This document shows, piece by piece, positions 1-10,710 of a stretch of DNA of 64,000 nt. A program made the translations under genes and the position numbers. Each line of letters begins with the position of its first letter. Position 1 is the stretch's first letter. Where the stretch lies: NCBI RefSeq assembly GCF_042683405.1, contig NZ_JBHUJS010000002.1:496001-560000 (forward strand), in the 5' to 3' direction. Source of the stretch: Telluria sp042683405. Its GTDB lineage: Bacteria > Pseudomonadota > Gammaproteobacteria > Burkholderiales > Burkholderiaceae_D. The notes below the pieces were generated by a model, which saw only the letters and a program-made list of their open reading frames with translations, was not told the origin of the DNA and did not search any database.

Positions 1-1003
1 CATTCAATGCAACATCTTGCAACACTCTCGTGTATTCGAACAAGACGCTGCGCACAATTTCGGCGCCGGCGCAGATATGGCTGCCATGCCCGATCCAGGT
101 AGGACCGACGATCTTCACGCCCGCTTCGATCTTGCAGCCGGAGCCGATGTAGACCGGTCCTTCGATGGTGGTGCCTTCCCAGTCGATATTGGTGTTCAGC
201 CCGACCCACAGGCCCTGCTCGATCTGGGTGCCCGGCACCTTCATGTGCGCGACCTCGCCGGTCAGCACGTTCTGCAGCACTTCCCAGTAGTCGGTGACGC
301 TGCCGATGTCGAGCCAGTTGAACGGGCGGCGCTGCGCGTAGAACGGCAGCCCGCGCTCGGCCAGCAGCGGGAACAGCTGCGAGCCGATATCGAATTCCAC
401 GCCCGGCGGGATCAGGTCGATCACCTCCGGCTCGAACAGGTAGATGCCGGTCGAGATGAAGTTGGACTTGGCCACTTCGCGCGACGGCTTTTCCTGGAAC
501 TGCGTGATGCGGCCCGTTTCGTCGGCCACCACCACGCCGTACGATGACACCTTGTCCCACGGGACCTCGCGCGTGATCACGCTGGCCAGCGCACCCTTGC
601 GGCGGTGTTCGGCCAGCGCCGCGCCCAGGTCCAGGTCGATCAGCGCATCGCCGCACAGCACGATGGTGGTCTCGTCGAAGAAGCCGCCAAAGTCCTGGAT
701 CTTCTTGATGCCGCCGGCCGAGCCGATCGGCTGGGGGATCACCTCCCCGGTGTCGAGCGTATAGCCCTCGAAGGAATAGCCGATCTGGACCCCGAACTGG
801 GAGCCCTCGCCGAAATACTCCTCGATCTTGTCGTGCAGGTAGCTCACGTTGACCATGATCTGCGTGACGCCGTGGTGGGCGAGATGTTCGATCAGGTACG
901 CCATTACCGGTTTGCCGAGGATCGGAATCATCGGTTTCGGTACATCATACGTCAGGGGACGCACACGGGTGCCCTTGCCTGCCGCCAGAATCATCGCTTT
1001 CAT
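1..1003 (-). CDS. NDP-sugar pyrophosphorylase (nucleotidyltransferase), 3' end cut by window
   Basis: Makes an NDP-sugar from a sugar-1-phosphate and NTP in the cytoplasm. The N-terminus MKAMILAAGKGTRVRPLT is the nucleotide-binding signature, followed by PKPMIPILGKP. After about residue 235 come hexapeptide repeats (GTTIEGPVYIGSG, GVKIVGPTWIG) typical of the left-handed beta helix in GDP-mannose and glucose-1-phosphate nucleotidyltransferases. Start ATG at 1003 has AGGAGG upstream. About 334 codons are visible with no stop, so the gene runs off the window. It is the last visible gene of the EPS operon, after galE and with algD two genes upstream, so a GDP-mannose pyrophosphorylase role is plausible. 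Substrate is inference. Confidence 0.85.
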   Translation of the reverse strand, partial: MKAMILAAGKGTRVRPLTYDVPKPMIPILGKPVMAYLIEHLAHHGVTQIMVNVSYLHDKIEEYFGEGSQFGVQIGYSFEGYTLDTGEVIPQPIGSAGGIKKIQDFGGFFDETTIVLCGDALIDLDLGAALAEHRRKGALASVITREVPWDKVSSYGVVVADETGRITQFQEKPSREVAKSNFISTGIYLFEPEVIDLIPPGVEFDIGSQLFPLLAERGLPFYAQRRPFNWLDIGSVTDYWEVLQNVLTGEVAHMKVPGTQIEQGLWVGLNTNIDWEGTTIEGPVYIGSGCKIEAGVKIVGPTWIGHGSHICAGAEIVRSVLFEYTRVLQDVALN

Positions 1004-1032
1004 GTATCGAACGCCTCCTGAAATGGGTTTGC

Positions 1033-2031
1033 CTACTTGGGGCTTGACTGCCAGCGCCACGCGTCGGCACACATCTGCTCGACGTTGCGGGTCGCGGACC
1101 AGCCCAGTTCTTCCTTCGCCAGCTGCGGATCGGCATAGCAGGTTGCGATGTCGCCGGGACGGCGCGCCACGATCTGGTACGGGATCTTCTTGCCGGATGC
1201 TTTTTCAAATGCGCGGACCATCTCCAGCACGCTGTTGGCGCGGCCCGTGCCCAGGTTGTAGGTGAAAATCCCTGCGCCCTTGGCCAGCTTCTCGATGGCG
1301 GCCACGTGGGCCAGCGCCAGGTCCACGACGTGGATGTAGTCGCGCATGCCGGTGCCGTCCGGGGTCGGGTAGTCGCCGCCGTACACGGACAGCTTCTCGC
1401 GCCGGCCTTCCGCCACCTGCGCGATGTAGGGCAGCAGGTTGTTCGGGATGCCGTTCGGGTCCTCGCCGATCAGGCCGCTCTCGTGCGCCCCCACCGGGTT
1501 GAAGTAACGCAGCAGCGCGGTGCGCCAGCTGGCGTCGGACACGAACACGTCGCGCAGGATCTCTTCGATCATCAGCTTGCTGCGGCCGTAGGGATTGGTC
1601 GCGTGCAGCGGGAAGTCCTCCTTGATCGGCACCGTGTGCGGGTCGCCGTACACGGTGGCGGACGAAGAGAACACCATCGACTTCACGCCGAACTTCTGCA
1701 TGGTCTCGAACAGCACCACGCTGCCCGTCACGTTGTTGTCGTAGTAGCGCAGCGGCTGCTCGACCGACTCGCCGACCGCCTTCAGGCCAGCGAAATGGAT
1801 CACGGCATCGGCCTTGTGCGCGGCGAACGCGCCTTCCATGGCCGCGCGGTCGCGGATGTCGGCGTGGACGAACTTGAAATCCTTGCCAGTGATCTTGCGG
1901 ATGCGGTCGCCGACCTCGGGCTTGGCATTGGACAGGTTATCGACGACAACGACATCGTAGCCCGCACCGAGCAGTTCTACGCATGTGTGGGAGCCGATAT
2001 AGCCAAGGCCGCCCGTCACCAGGATGTTCAT
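1033..2031 (-). CDS. galE: UDP-glucose 4-epimerase GalE
   Basis: Interconverts UDP-glucose and UDP-galactose and so supplies galactose for the EPS. The 332-residue protein is normal length for the family. It opens with the NAD-binding Rossmann motif GGLGYIGSH and carries the catalytic YGRSK (YxxxK) near residue 149. The C-terminal RRPGDIATCYAD segment is typical of GalE. The start overlaps the stop of the upstream glycosyltransferase by 4 bases (ATGA), so the two are translationally coupled. Confidence 0.95.
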   Translation of the reverse strand: MNILVTGGLGYIGSHTCVELLGAGYDVVVVDNLSNAKPEVGDRIRKITGKDFKFVHADIRDRAAMEGAFAAHKADAVIHFAGLKAVGESVEQPLRYYDNNVTGSVVLFETMQKFGVKSMVFSSSATVYGDPHTVPIKEDFPLHATNPYGRSKLMIEEILRDVFVSDASWRTALLRYFNPVGAHESGLIGEDPNGIPNNLLPYIAQVAEGRREKLSVYGGDYPTPDGTGMRDYIHVVDLALAHVAAIEKLAKGAGIFTYNLGTGRANSVLEMVRAFEKASGKKIPYQIVARRPGDIATCYADPQLAKEELGWSATRNVEQMCADAWRWQSSPK

Positions 2032-3258
2032 GTGTACTCGCTTTCAGTTGTTTGCATGGGAGCCGGGCGAGCTGCGTTGGGTACGCCGAACAGGCGGTCG
2101 TAGGCGGCCAGCAGCTTCGGCTCCTCGTACACCCATTCCAGTTCGTTGATCACGCGGTTGCGGCCGTACTCGCCCATGCGCGCGCGTTGATCGGGATCGT
2201 CCAGCAATTCAGCGATTTTACGCGCCATGTCGACCGGGTCGTTCTTGTTTGCGTACAGCGAGGCCGCCTGCGCCGAATATTTACCCTCGACCAGGTCGAA
2301 CTGGACGATCGGCTTGCCAAGCGCCATGTATTCCATGATCTTGTTCATGGTGGACTTGTCGTTCATGTCGTTGGCCACGTCCGGGTTCACGCACACGTCC
2401 GCGGTATTGAGCATCTCCAGCAAATCCTGGTCCGGCACGCGGCCGGTAAAGGTGACGTAGTCGGCGATGCCCAGGTCCTGCGCCATCTGCTTCATCTGGT
2501 CGAGCGAGGTGCCGCCGCCGACCAGGCCGAAATGCACGTCGGTGCGGCCCATGTCCACGATCAGGTGGCGCGCCGACTGCAACAGCAGGTCGATGCCTTC
2601 TTGCGCGCCCATCACGCCGACGTAGCCGACCAGGTACTTGCGGCCCTTCTTCAGTTCCGGCACCGGCGGCAGGATGCGCAGGCGGTCCAGCTTTGGCCCG
2701 CTGCGCACCACGTACACCTTGTCCGGGTCCATGCCGCCGCGCTGGATCGCGATGCGCTTGTACGACTCATTAGTGGCGATCGACACGTCGGCGGTCTTGA
2801 ACGACCAGCGCTCGAACAGCACCATCAGCTTGTAGAAGAAGTCCCGGCGGCCGAACTTGGCCTCGTACAGCTCGGGGTTGATGTCGTGGTGGTCGAACAG
2901 GAAGCGCTTGCCGAACAGCTTGAAGAAACCACCGATCAGGAACAGCAGGTCGGGCGGGTTGCAGGCGTGGATGGCGTCGAAGCCGCGCTCGCGCAGCACC
3001 TTCAGCGCCAGGCGGAAGGTGTGGAACAGGGCCGCCGAATATTCGATCAGGTAGCCCTTGGCGCCTTCGGCCTCGAGCGGCAGGTCGTAACGGTAGATAT
3101 GGATGCCGTCGATGACCTCGTACTTCTTCTCGTAGCCTTTCCCGGTCGGACAGATGATCGAGACTTCGTAGCCGTGCGCGTGCAGCGTGGTGGACTCCTG
3201 CCACACGCGGCGGTCGAACGGCGACGGCAGGTTCTCGACCAGGACCAGGACGCGCTTC

Positions 3259-3275
<17 letters not shown>
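2028..3275 (-). CDS. Glycosyltransferase family 4
   Basis: A 415-residue GT-B-fold glycosyltransferase, probably adding one sugar to the lipid-linked EPS repeat on the cytoplasmic face. The N-terminal segment VLVENLPSPFDRRVWQE is characteristic of GT4 enzymes in EPS loci. The C-terminal half has GYVGVMGAQEG and the nucleotide-sugar-binding region around MEYMALGKPIVQFD. Start ATG at 3275 lies 17 bases inside the 3' end of algD and has GGAG upstream. Donor and acceptor cannot be read from sequence. Confidence 0.88.
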
Positions 3276-4569
<1,294 letters not shown>

Positions 4570-4585
4570 TATTGTTCTCCCTTTT

Positions 4586-6586
4586 TCAGTTGAGGGGTTC
4601 GGCGCCGTCTGCGCGAACCGATATGGTGGTAACGATCTGCGTGCTGCCGTTGATCCGGCCGCGCATGCGCGCGGTCGTGATGGGACTCTTGGAGTCGAAC
4701 GAGCGCGAGATCCAGCCGCAGGGCGGCGTTTCGCTCGCGCTAACGAGATCGAATGCGAAGCCGTCCGCGCGGCTCCTGAAGGTGGTGGTCACGCCCGGGC
4801 CGCTGACCGAGAAGCCGCCATCCGTCAGGGAGGCGGTGCAATCTTCACCGATGTGCCAATGTAGCAAAACGTCGTGCGCTGCGATGCACGATAGAAAGTC
4901 GGTGACGGTGATGGTCAGCGCGACCTGGTCGAATTCGATGCGGCGGCGGTGCATGACCGGATCGGCCAGGCGGCGGTAGCCGTCATGCTCGCCGTCGAAG
5001 ACCTGGATCGCGGCGCCGGGGCGGTGCTCCAGCAGGTGCGCGTTGGCCTTGCGCATCCACATGAAGGGGCCGGCCATTTCCGACTGGTCGCAGCCGTCCA
5101 CCGCCACGGTGTTGTGGGCGGAGGTGCTGCGGAAATAGTCGCGCCACTTCTTTTGCGTATGGTAGGCGTAGGTGCCCGGGTCGACCAGCACCTCGGTGCC
5201 GCCGACCGCCAGCGTGAACGCCAGCGCGTCGGCGTGGCCATGGGCGGCGATCGAGAGGTAGCCGAGCGGCGCGCAGTCGACCACCATGCGGATCTCCTGC
5301 GGCGTGCCGAAGCGGTGGCCCAGCAGGTAGTAGCCGCCCTGCGGGAAGGCCATTTCGGTACGCTCCGGTTCGGGCCGCAGCTCGTCCCAGGCGCGCGCGC
5401 CGGCCTCGCCGAACAGCCACCGGGTCTTGTCGTCCAGCTCCCCGGCCTTGCGGCGGAAGTCTCCGCGGCCGAACAGCAGCGCGCAGCTGGCCAGCAGCGA
5501 ACGGTAGGGGCACCAGCCGGGCGCGTACGCCAGGCGCACCATCTGCGCGTCGTCGGCGTCGCCGGTCATCGGCACCCTGCCCCCGAACGCCATCATGGCC
5601 TGCACGAACCCGGCCATCTGCTCCAGGCGCTCCAGGAACGCGGGCGGGAACGTGGCGCCGTTGGCGCGCGCGACCAGCTGGCACAGCAGCATCATGTCCA
5701 TCACCTCGTGGTGGTAATAGATGGCCTGTTCCTTGTTGACGCCATCGGCGTGGTTCTGCCGCAACGCTTCCTCCTCCAGGCCGCGGCGCGACAGTTCCAG
5801 CCAGCGCGCGCTGGCGCGCCAGCACGGCCAGGTGTGGCTGGCGGCAAACAATCCCATGTATTCGCCGAACAGGTGGTTGTTGGCGGACGAGTGGCGCGAA
5901 AAATAGCCTTCGATGAAATGACAGTGGCGGTACACGCTGTCGAGCCAGCGGCGCAGGAAGCGCTGGCCGTCCTCCCCTTCGAACAGGACGCTGTTGCGCC
6001 CGCCCAGCAAGTCCCACGCGAACGACCAGTTCAGCAGGCGCACCGCCAGCTCCAGCGAGCTGGACCAGTGGACGCCAAGCGGATACGGGCACTGGTCCAG
6101 CCACGATTCGAGCAGGGTGCGCGCGCCGCGCGCATAACGCGGCTCGCCGGTGGCGCGGTAGGCCAGCGCCAGCGTCACCAGTTCCAGGTGGCGGCTCGGC
6201 TCCCACAGGTACTTGATGTCGCCGACCACCTGTTCGCTGCGGTACTGGATGCCCTTGCCCGGCGTCATCGGCGCCAGCGTCCCGGTCTTCGGGTCCCGGT
6301 TCCATTGCGGCGGGAAACCCAGTTCGATGTCGCGCAGCGCGAAGACCGACCAGCGGCCAGCCAGCAACGACTCGGCCGCCTGGACCAGGCTGGCACGATC
6401 GATGTCCGGCACGCCTGGCGGGATCACGGCCGCGCCGAAGCGTGACAGGTCCGGCGCCGGCACCTGCGCCGCCACGCCGATGCCGAAGCGGCTGGCCTGC
6501 TTGCGCAGCACCTGGCTGGCGCGCCAGATAATTTCACCCGCCCCCATCAGGCGGATACGGTTGACCTTCCAAGCCAATGTCGTCAT
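4586..6586 (-). CDS. Heparinase II/III family protein, cytoplasmic
   Basis: A 666-residue protein with an alpha/alpha-toroid N-terminal half (HFIEGYFSRHSSANNH) and a C-terminal heparinase II/III beta-sheet domain, where HGHADALAFTLAVGG and FRSTSAHNTVAVDG mark the lyase active-site region. No signal peptide is visible: the protein starts MTTLAWKVNRIRLM. Members cleave uronate-containing glycans by beta-elimination and are common inside EPS loci. The start overlaps the previous gene's stop by 4 bases (ATGA). A role in editing or recycling polymer intermediates is inference. Confidence 0.85.
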   Translation of the reverse strand: MTTLAWKVNRIRLMGAGEIIWRASQVLRKQASRFGIGVAAQVPAPDLSRFGAAVIPPGVPDIDRASLVQAAESLLAGRWSVFALRDIELGFPPQWNRDPKTGTLAPMTPGKGIQYRSEQVVGDIKYLWEPSRHLELVTLALAYRATGEPRYARGARTLLESWLDQCPYPLGVHWSSSLELAVRLLNWSFAWDLLGGRNSVLFEGEDGQRFLRRWLDSVYRHCHFIEGYFSRHSSANNHLFGEYMGLFAASHTWPCWRASARWLELSRRGLEEEALRQNHADGVNKEQAIYYHHEVMDMMLLCQLVARANGATFPPAFLERLEQMAGFVQAMMAFGGRVPMTGDADDAQMVRLAYAPGWCPYRSLLASCALLFGRGDFRRKAGELDDKTRWLFGEAGARAWDELRPEPERTEMAFPQGGYYLLGHRFGTPQEIRMVVDCAPLGYLSIAAHGHADALAFTLAVGGTEVLVDPGTYAYHTQKKWRDYFRSTSAHNTVAVDGCDQSEMAGPFMWMRKANAHLLEHRPGAAIQVFDGEHDGYRRLADPVMHRRRIEFDQVALTITVTDFLSCIAAHDVLLHWHIGEDCTASLTDGGFSVSGPGVTTTFRSRADGFAFDLVSASETPPCGWISRSFDSKSPITTARMRGRINGSTQIVTTISVRADGAEPLN

Positions 6587-7650
6587 ACAGGTTGTATTCC
6601 CAAATCCTGGTAAATCTTTTCCACGCGCGGCAGCACCGCGCCGGCAGAGAACGTCGTTTCAATCTTGCGCCGGCCGGCAGCGCCCATGCGCTGCGCCAGG
6701 GCCTGGTCGTCCAGCAGGCTTTGCATGCAGCGCACCAGTCCCTCGACGTCGCCCGGCTGCACCATGTAACCTTCCACCCCGTCGGTGAGCAGTTCGGGGA
6801 TGCCGCCGACCGGCGTGGCCAGCACCGGCAACCCGGCCGCCATCGCTTCCAGGATGCTCATCGGCAGTCCCTCGTGGTACGAGGGCAGCACGAATACCGA
6901 GGCCGACGCCAGCAGCGCATTGCGCTGCTCCGGTCCTACCCAGCCCAGCACTTTCACGTGCTCGCCAATCCCCAGCTCGGACACTCGGGCGCGCGTTTGC
7001 TGCACCTCGCCGTCGCCGCCCAGCATCAGGTCGAGCTGCTGGCGCCGCGCCAGCAGCATGGAAGCCGCTTCCAGCAGGTCGTAGCTGCCCTTGTTCGGTC
7101 CCAGCTTGCCCAGGAAAACAACCTGGCCGGGACGTCGCTGCTCCCATGCCGGCTGGCCCGGCACGATGACCGGGTTGTGGATCGCTTCGACATTGGGATT
7201 GCGGGTGATGGTGGCCAGGAAATCCTTCCATGCCGCCGACAGCACCACGATGCGGGTGGCGCGGTCGAACACGGCGCGCACCAGCGCGCGCCGCACCGGG
7301 CCGCACTCCTTGTGATAGAACACCGAGAATTCGCCACCGTGCAGGTGCAGGATGGTGCGCACCCGGAACGGGCGCGCCAGCCAGAAGAACAGGGACTTGC
7401 GCCAGAAGCTTGCGCGCGAGGCGACATGGATGTGGACCAGGGCCACCTGGCCGCTGAGCAGCAATGCGCCGAACTTCGCCAGCGCCAGCAGCAGCGCTCC
7501 CAGCTTGGCGAGCCGCCCGCCGCCGCGGTGCGTGGCGAGGTAAACAATCGGGAAGCGCTGGAACAAGCCGGCGGCGCGGTACACATCCACCACCGATGCA
7601 ATACCCCCTTGCGAGGTCGTGCCGAGCATGACGATCTTGTTGTGCATCAT
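6583..7650 (-). CDS. Glycosyltransferase family 4
   Basis: A 355-residue GT4 enzyme. It starts MMHNKIVMLGTTSQGGIASV, where the GG-containing loop near the N-terminus contributes to donor binding. The C-terminal domain has VFLGKLGPNKGSYDLLEA and the E-x7-E region SYHEGLPMSILEAMAAGLPV, which is diagnostic for GT4. I place the start at 7650 because that ATG overlaps the upstream stop as ATGATG. A longer in-frame reading would run through the preceding gene. Sugar specificity is unknown. Confidence 0.9.
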   Translation of the reverse strand: MMHNKIVMLGTTSQGGIASVVDVYRAAGLFQRFPIVYLATHRGGGRLAKLGALLLALAKFGALLLSGQVALVHIHVASRASFWRKSLFFWLARPFRVRTILHLHGGEFSVFYHKECGPVRRALVRAVFDRATRIVVLSAAWKDFLATITRNPNVEAIHNPVIVPGQPAWEQRRPGQVVFLGKLGPNKGSYDLLEAASMLLARRQQLDLMLGGDGEVQQTRARVSELGIGEHVKVLGWVGPEQRNALLASASVFVLPSYHEGLPMSILEAMAAGLPVLATPVGGIPELLTDGVEGYMVQPGDVEGLVRCMQSLLDDQALAQRMGAAGRRKIETTFSAGAVLPRVEKIYQDLGIQPV

Positions 7651-8993
7651 GCCTCGACCCGGTCCGGTGGATGGGTTGCCGGCTGACCCGCCTGCGCCAG
7701 CGGGATCACCGGCACGAACTTGCCGGCGCTGGTGCGCGGGATCGCCGCCAGCTTCTCGATCCGGTACTCCATGGCGGGCGAGATCCGCTCGCGCGCGCGC
7801 TGGATCAGCATGCCGGCGTCGGCGTCGCTGAAGCGCTCCTCGCACACGATCCGGATGCACAGGCCGTTGGCCGATTCCTGCACGAATTGCGCTTCCACGA
7901 GGTGCGGCACGCCGCGCGGGATATGGTTGACCAGGCTGACCTTGCGCCCGTCCGGGGTCTCGATGTAGCAACTGGTGCGCCCTCCGATCGAGGCCACCAC
8001 CCGCCCCGGCGAGCCGCACGCGCACGCGTGGTCCGACAGGGTGATGCGGTCGCCCGTACGGTAGCGGATCAGCGGGAACAGGTGATTGAAGAAGGAAGTG
8101 CCGATCAGCTCGTATTCGCCGTTGCCGACCGGTTCCAGCTCGACGTAGGAATAGTCTTCCTGGATGTGGTAATTGCCGTGAGCGCAGTGGGCAATGGCGC
8201 CGACGCGCTCGGCCTGGCCGTACCAGTCATGCACGCGGGTGTGGAACTGCTGCTCGATGAGCTCCTTCTGGTGCGGGAACAGCTGCTCCGACGAGGTGAA
8301 CACCGCGCCGAATCCGAGCTCCTTGCCGCTGCGCCGCACGTAGTCGGCCAGCACGAACGCGGTCGATGGATAGGCGTACAGGTCGAAGGCGCCGAAGTCG
8401 CGCAGCCGGTCCACGATCTGTCCCATGGACTGGTCGTTCAGGTGGAATGCGGATGCCAGCAGCTCTTGGTTGAAGCGGTTATACACCCACAGCTTGTCGC
8501 CCGACACATCGGTGATCAGGTCGGCGCGCACGGTAGCGCGGCGCGAGCCCGGCTGCTTGCCGTGCGCGCGCCAGAAGCGCCAAAGGAAGGCGTTTTCGGC
8601 ATTGATGGAATCGAGGTCGCGGCTCAGTTGCAAAGGCGTGCCGGTGCTGCCGCTGGTCTGGGCGGAAAATTTCAGCCCGCGGTGGCGCGTGCTCAGGAAC
8701 TCGGGGCCGCAGGTGCGCACCGCCGATTTTTCGGTGACCGGGATGCGCGCGACGTCGTCCAGGCTGCGCAGCGAGGACGGATGGAACCCGGCCGCATCGA
8801 AGGCGCGGCGGTAGTAGGCCGTGCCTTCGTAGGCGCGGGTCACGGTTTCCTTCAGGTGCCGGAACTGCCACTCGCGCAGCGCTTCGCCACGCAGGTCGGC
8901 CGAGGCCGTGAATTCCGCCAGCCTGCGCCGGAATGCCGGGCCGTTGCGCAACCGCGATTTGATCAGGTTGCGCGCTTCAAACATCAGGTTCAT
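7647..8993 (-). CDS. Phenylacetate-CoA ligase-like AMP ligase (PaaK/CapK family)
   Basis: A 448-residue adenylate-forming enzyme of the PaaK/CapK group. The phosphate-binding loop is QTSGSTGTPLQLSRD (about residue 110), and YRTGDRITL with GGRTSCYIET marks the adenylate-binding C-terminal part. Start ATG at 8993 has AAGGAG 6 bases upstream, better than a start further out. CapK-type proteins occur in capsule and EPS loci, where they are thought to activate an acyl group, but no carrier protein or acyltransferase lies beside it here. The acid substrate is unknown. Confidence 0.85.
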   Translation of the reverse strand: MNLMFEARNLIKSRLRNGPAFRRRLAEFTASADLRGEALREWQFRHLKETVTRAYEGTAYYRRAFDAAGFHPSSLRSLDDVARIPVTEKSAVRTCGPEFLSTRHRGLKFSAQTSGSTGTPLQLSRDLDSINAENAFLWRFWRAHGKQPGSRRATVRADLITDVSGDKLWVYNRFNQELLASAFHLNDQSMGQIVDRLRDFGAFDLYAYPSTAFVLADYVRRSGKELGFGAVFTSSEQLFPHQKELIEQQFHTRVHDWYGQAERVGAIAHCAHGNYHIQEDYSYVELEPVGNGEYELIGTSFFNHLFPLIRYRTGDRITLSDHACACGSPGRVVASIGGRTSCYIETPDGRKVSLVNHIPRGVPHLVEAQFVQESANGLCIRIVCEERFSDADAGMLIQRARERISPAMEYRIEKLAAIPRTSAGKFVPVIPLAQAGQPATHPPDRVEA

Positions 8994-9363
8994 GCATTTC
9001 TCCTTGCAGCGCAGCTTGCCTACACCAACAGGAAAGGACCGGTCTCCCGGCCGCTGCGGCAAAAGCCGGCAACAGACAGGCTGCGGGGAGGATGTGCGGC
9101 GCGCGCGGCGCGCCCGGACGGGTAGCGGTCAGGGCCGGTAAGGCCTGGTTCGTTCTCGAACGACATCGCGGCACGGAGGGAGCGCTTGCCCCGCAGGCGC
9201 CGGCGCGCCAGCTCGCTGGAACCGGGAACGCGGATATGAACGATGTCCCGATATCCGGCTGCGTTCGATTGCAGTAGTTGGATCATCGAAGTCTTTCAAA
9301 ATAGTCAATTAATTATGACAGTTTCTTTTGAAAAGAAGAGTTCGATTGGGCAATCGTGCGGGG
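8994..9363 (-). other. Intergenic gap between two EPS genes
   Basis: A 370-base gap between two minus-strand genes. An 88-codon ORF (9020-9286, minus) has no good ribosome-binding site and looks like no family I know, so I do not call it. The end near 9300-9345 is AT-rich and contains the 15-base palindrome TTCTTTTGAAAAGAA at 9323-9337 and TAATTAATT-type sequence that could serve as a -10 for the downstream PaaK-like gene. No clear -35 was found. Confidence 0.4.
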
Positions 9364-10575
9364 TTAAATCAACTGCTTGTACCTTGAGGCAAGTGTCTCG
9401 GCCAGCACGCGGTAGCTGCGATGGCGCTCGATGAAGCCGGGACCGGATGCGGCGCGCGCGCGCGCCTGCGCGCGGTCGGCGAAAATGGCTGACAGCGCCG
9501 CCGCCATGGCGCCCGCATCGCTGGCAGTCAGCCAGCCGGCCTGGCTGCCGTCCAGCACCTGCGCCTGGTCAGGGTTGTCGTTGCCCACGCTGGGCATGGC
9601 CATAGCCAGGTATTCCAGCAGCTTGGTCGGGGAGCTGACATCGAACAGGATTCCGCGCGGAATGTAGGAGATGGCGGCATCGGCCCCGGCCAGCAATTCC
9701 CAGGCCTGGGCCGGCGCCATCCAGCCGGTCACGCGCACCGCCTCCCCTACCCCGCGGCGGCGCGCGTGGTCGAGCAGGTCCTGCACGTCGGCCGGCGCGC
9801 TGGCGTCGCCGATCAACAACAGCTTGGCCTCGGGAAAGTCGTGCCGCACCAGCGCCAGCGCATCGATGGCGACGTGCAGTTCGCGCAGCCGGTCCAGGGT
9901 GCCGAGGTACGCCACCAGCGGCGCCGCTTCCCAGCCCTCGGGCCGGCGCGGCACCACGTCCTGCGGGCGCAGCACTTCGGTGTCCACGCCCATCGGCACA
10001 CTGCTCAGCTTGGCCGGATCGATGCCGCGCGCAGCCACCGCAGCCCCCATCGCATCGCTCTGCACGAAGACATGGCGGGCGGCGGGCAACAGGATCTTGT
10101 AGAGCAAAAACGATTCGAACTTGCCTTTCGCCAGCACCAGCAACTGCTTCAGGCTGGGCCGGGCGCGCAACTGCGCACGCGCGCGCGCAATGCGCGACTC
10201 GCACATCGGAAACGACATCCAGTAAGCAAAAGGAATTCCCTTGAGGCGGGCGAACAGCAACACCAGCACGCCAATGGTCACCATGTCGCGCACCTGCACC
10301 AGGTCGTAACGCTGGCGGCTGGCGCGCGCCATGATCCGTACCACCATTGCGCAATAGGCCAGTTCGCGCCCCCATTGCGAGCGGGCCGGAGCCGGCATAT
10401 CGACCGCACTATATTGCTGGGCTGAGGGACCGCCGGTGCCGCGCCGGCCCGCCAGGTGGCAATGGATCCGGTGGCGTGGCAGGTACTTGCCGAACATCAC
10501 GGCCACGTCCGCCCGGAAGGTCGGCAAGGGTTCCGGCACGAACTGCAGAAGGTGAAAATCAAGCTTGCCGGTCAA
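9364..10575 (-). CDS. Glycosyltransferase family 4
   Basis: A 403-residue GT4-type transferase with LVAYLGTLDRLREL starting the C-terminal domain and DVSSPTKLLEYLAMAMPSV as the donor-sugar-binding region. I choose TTG at 10575 (TTG ACC GGC), which has GGAGG about 7 bases upstream. An ATG at 10617 lies inside the stem of the upstream gene's terminator and is unlikely to be used. The gene is isolated: it follows a terminator and precedes a 370-base gap, so it may have its own promoter. Donor sugar unknown. Confidence 0.85.
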   Translation of the reverse strand: MTGKLDFHLLQFVPEPLPTFRADVAVMFGKYLPRHRIHCHLAGRRGTGGPSAQQYSAVDMPAPARSQWGRELAYCAMVVRIMARASRQRYDLVQVRDMVTIGVLVLLFARLKGIPFAYWMSFPMCESRIARARAQLRARPSLKQLLVLAKGKFESFLLYKILLPAARHVFVQSDAMGAAVAARGIDPAKLSSVPMGVDTEVLRPQDVVPRRPEGWEAAPLVAYLGTLDRLRELHVAIDALALVRHDFPEAKLLLIGDASAPADVQDLLDHARRRGVGEAVRVTGWMAPAQAWELLAGADAAISYIPRGILFDVSSPTKLLEYLAMAMPSVGNDNPDQAQVLDGSQAGWLTASDAGAMAAALSAIFADRAQARARAASGPGFIERHRSYRVLAETLASRYKQLI

Positions 10576-10602
10576 AGAATGCCTCCACGCGCTACGCAAA
10601 TG

Positions 10603-10635
10603 AAAAATGGGCGGCATCCCGAAGGATGCCGCCCA
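10603..10635 (-). terminator. Rho-independent terminator of the secreted heparinase gene
   Basis: A perfect 12-base-pair stem (608-619 with 624-635 of the 10 kb block; GGGCGGCATCC arms) with a 4-base loop, followed on the minus strand by five T. It lies 75 bases past the stop of the 743-residue lyase gene. Confidence 0.85.
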
Positions 10636-10710
10636 TTGTTCCGTTGCCGGGAACCTGGCGGCCCCGGGGGGCCGCTCAAATTCTACCCCAGGCGTTTCAG
10701 CTTACCCGTT

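Noticed and set aside
17..547. Long plus-strand open frames opposite the EPS and catabolic genes (for example here and up to 1686 codons at 42482-47542)
   Set aside because: They are antisense shadows of clear minus-strand genes in GC-rich DNA, with His/Arg/Ala-biased translations and no family motifs.
9020..9286. 88-codon minus-strand ORF in the gap before the PaaK-like gene
   Set aside because: No ribosome-binding site and an Arg/Gly-rich sequence matching nothing recognisable; more likely leader DNA.
10576..10617. Upstream ATG start (10617) for the GT4 gene ending at 9364
   Set aside because: The ATG lies inside the terminator stem of the previous gene; TTG at 10575 has GGAGG at the right distance.
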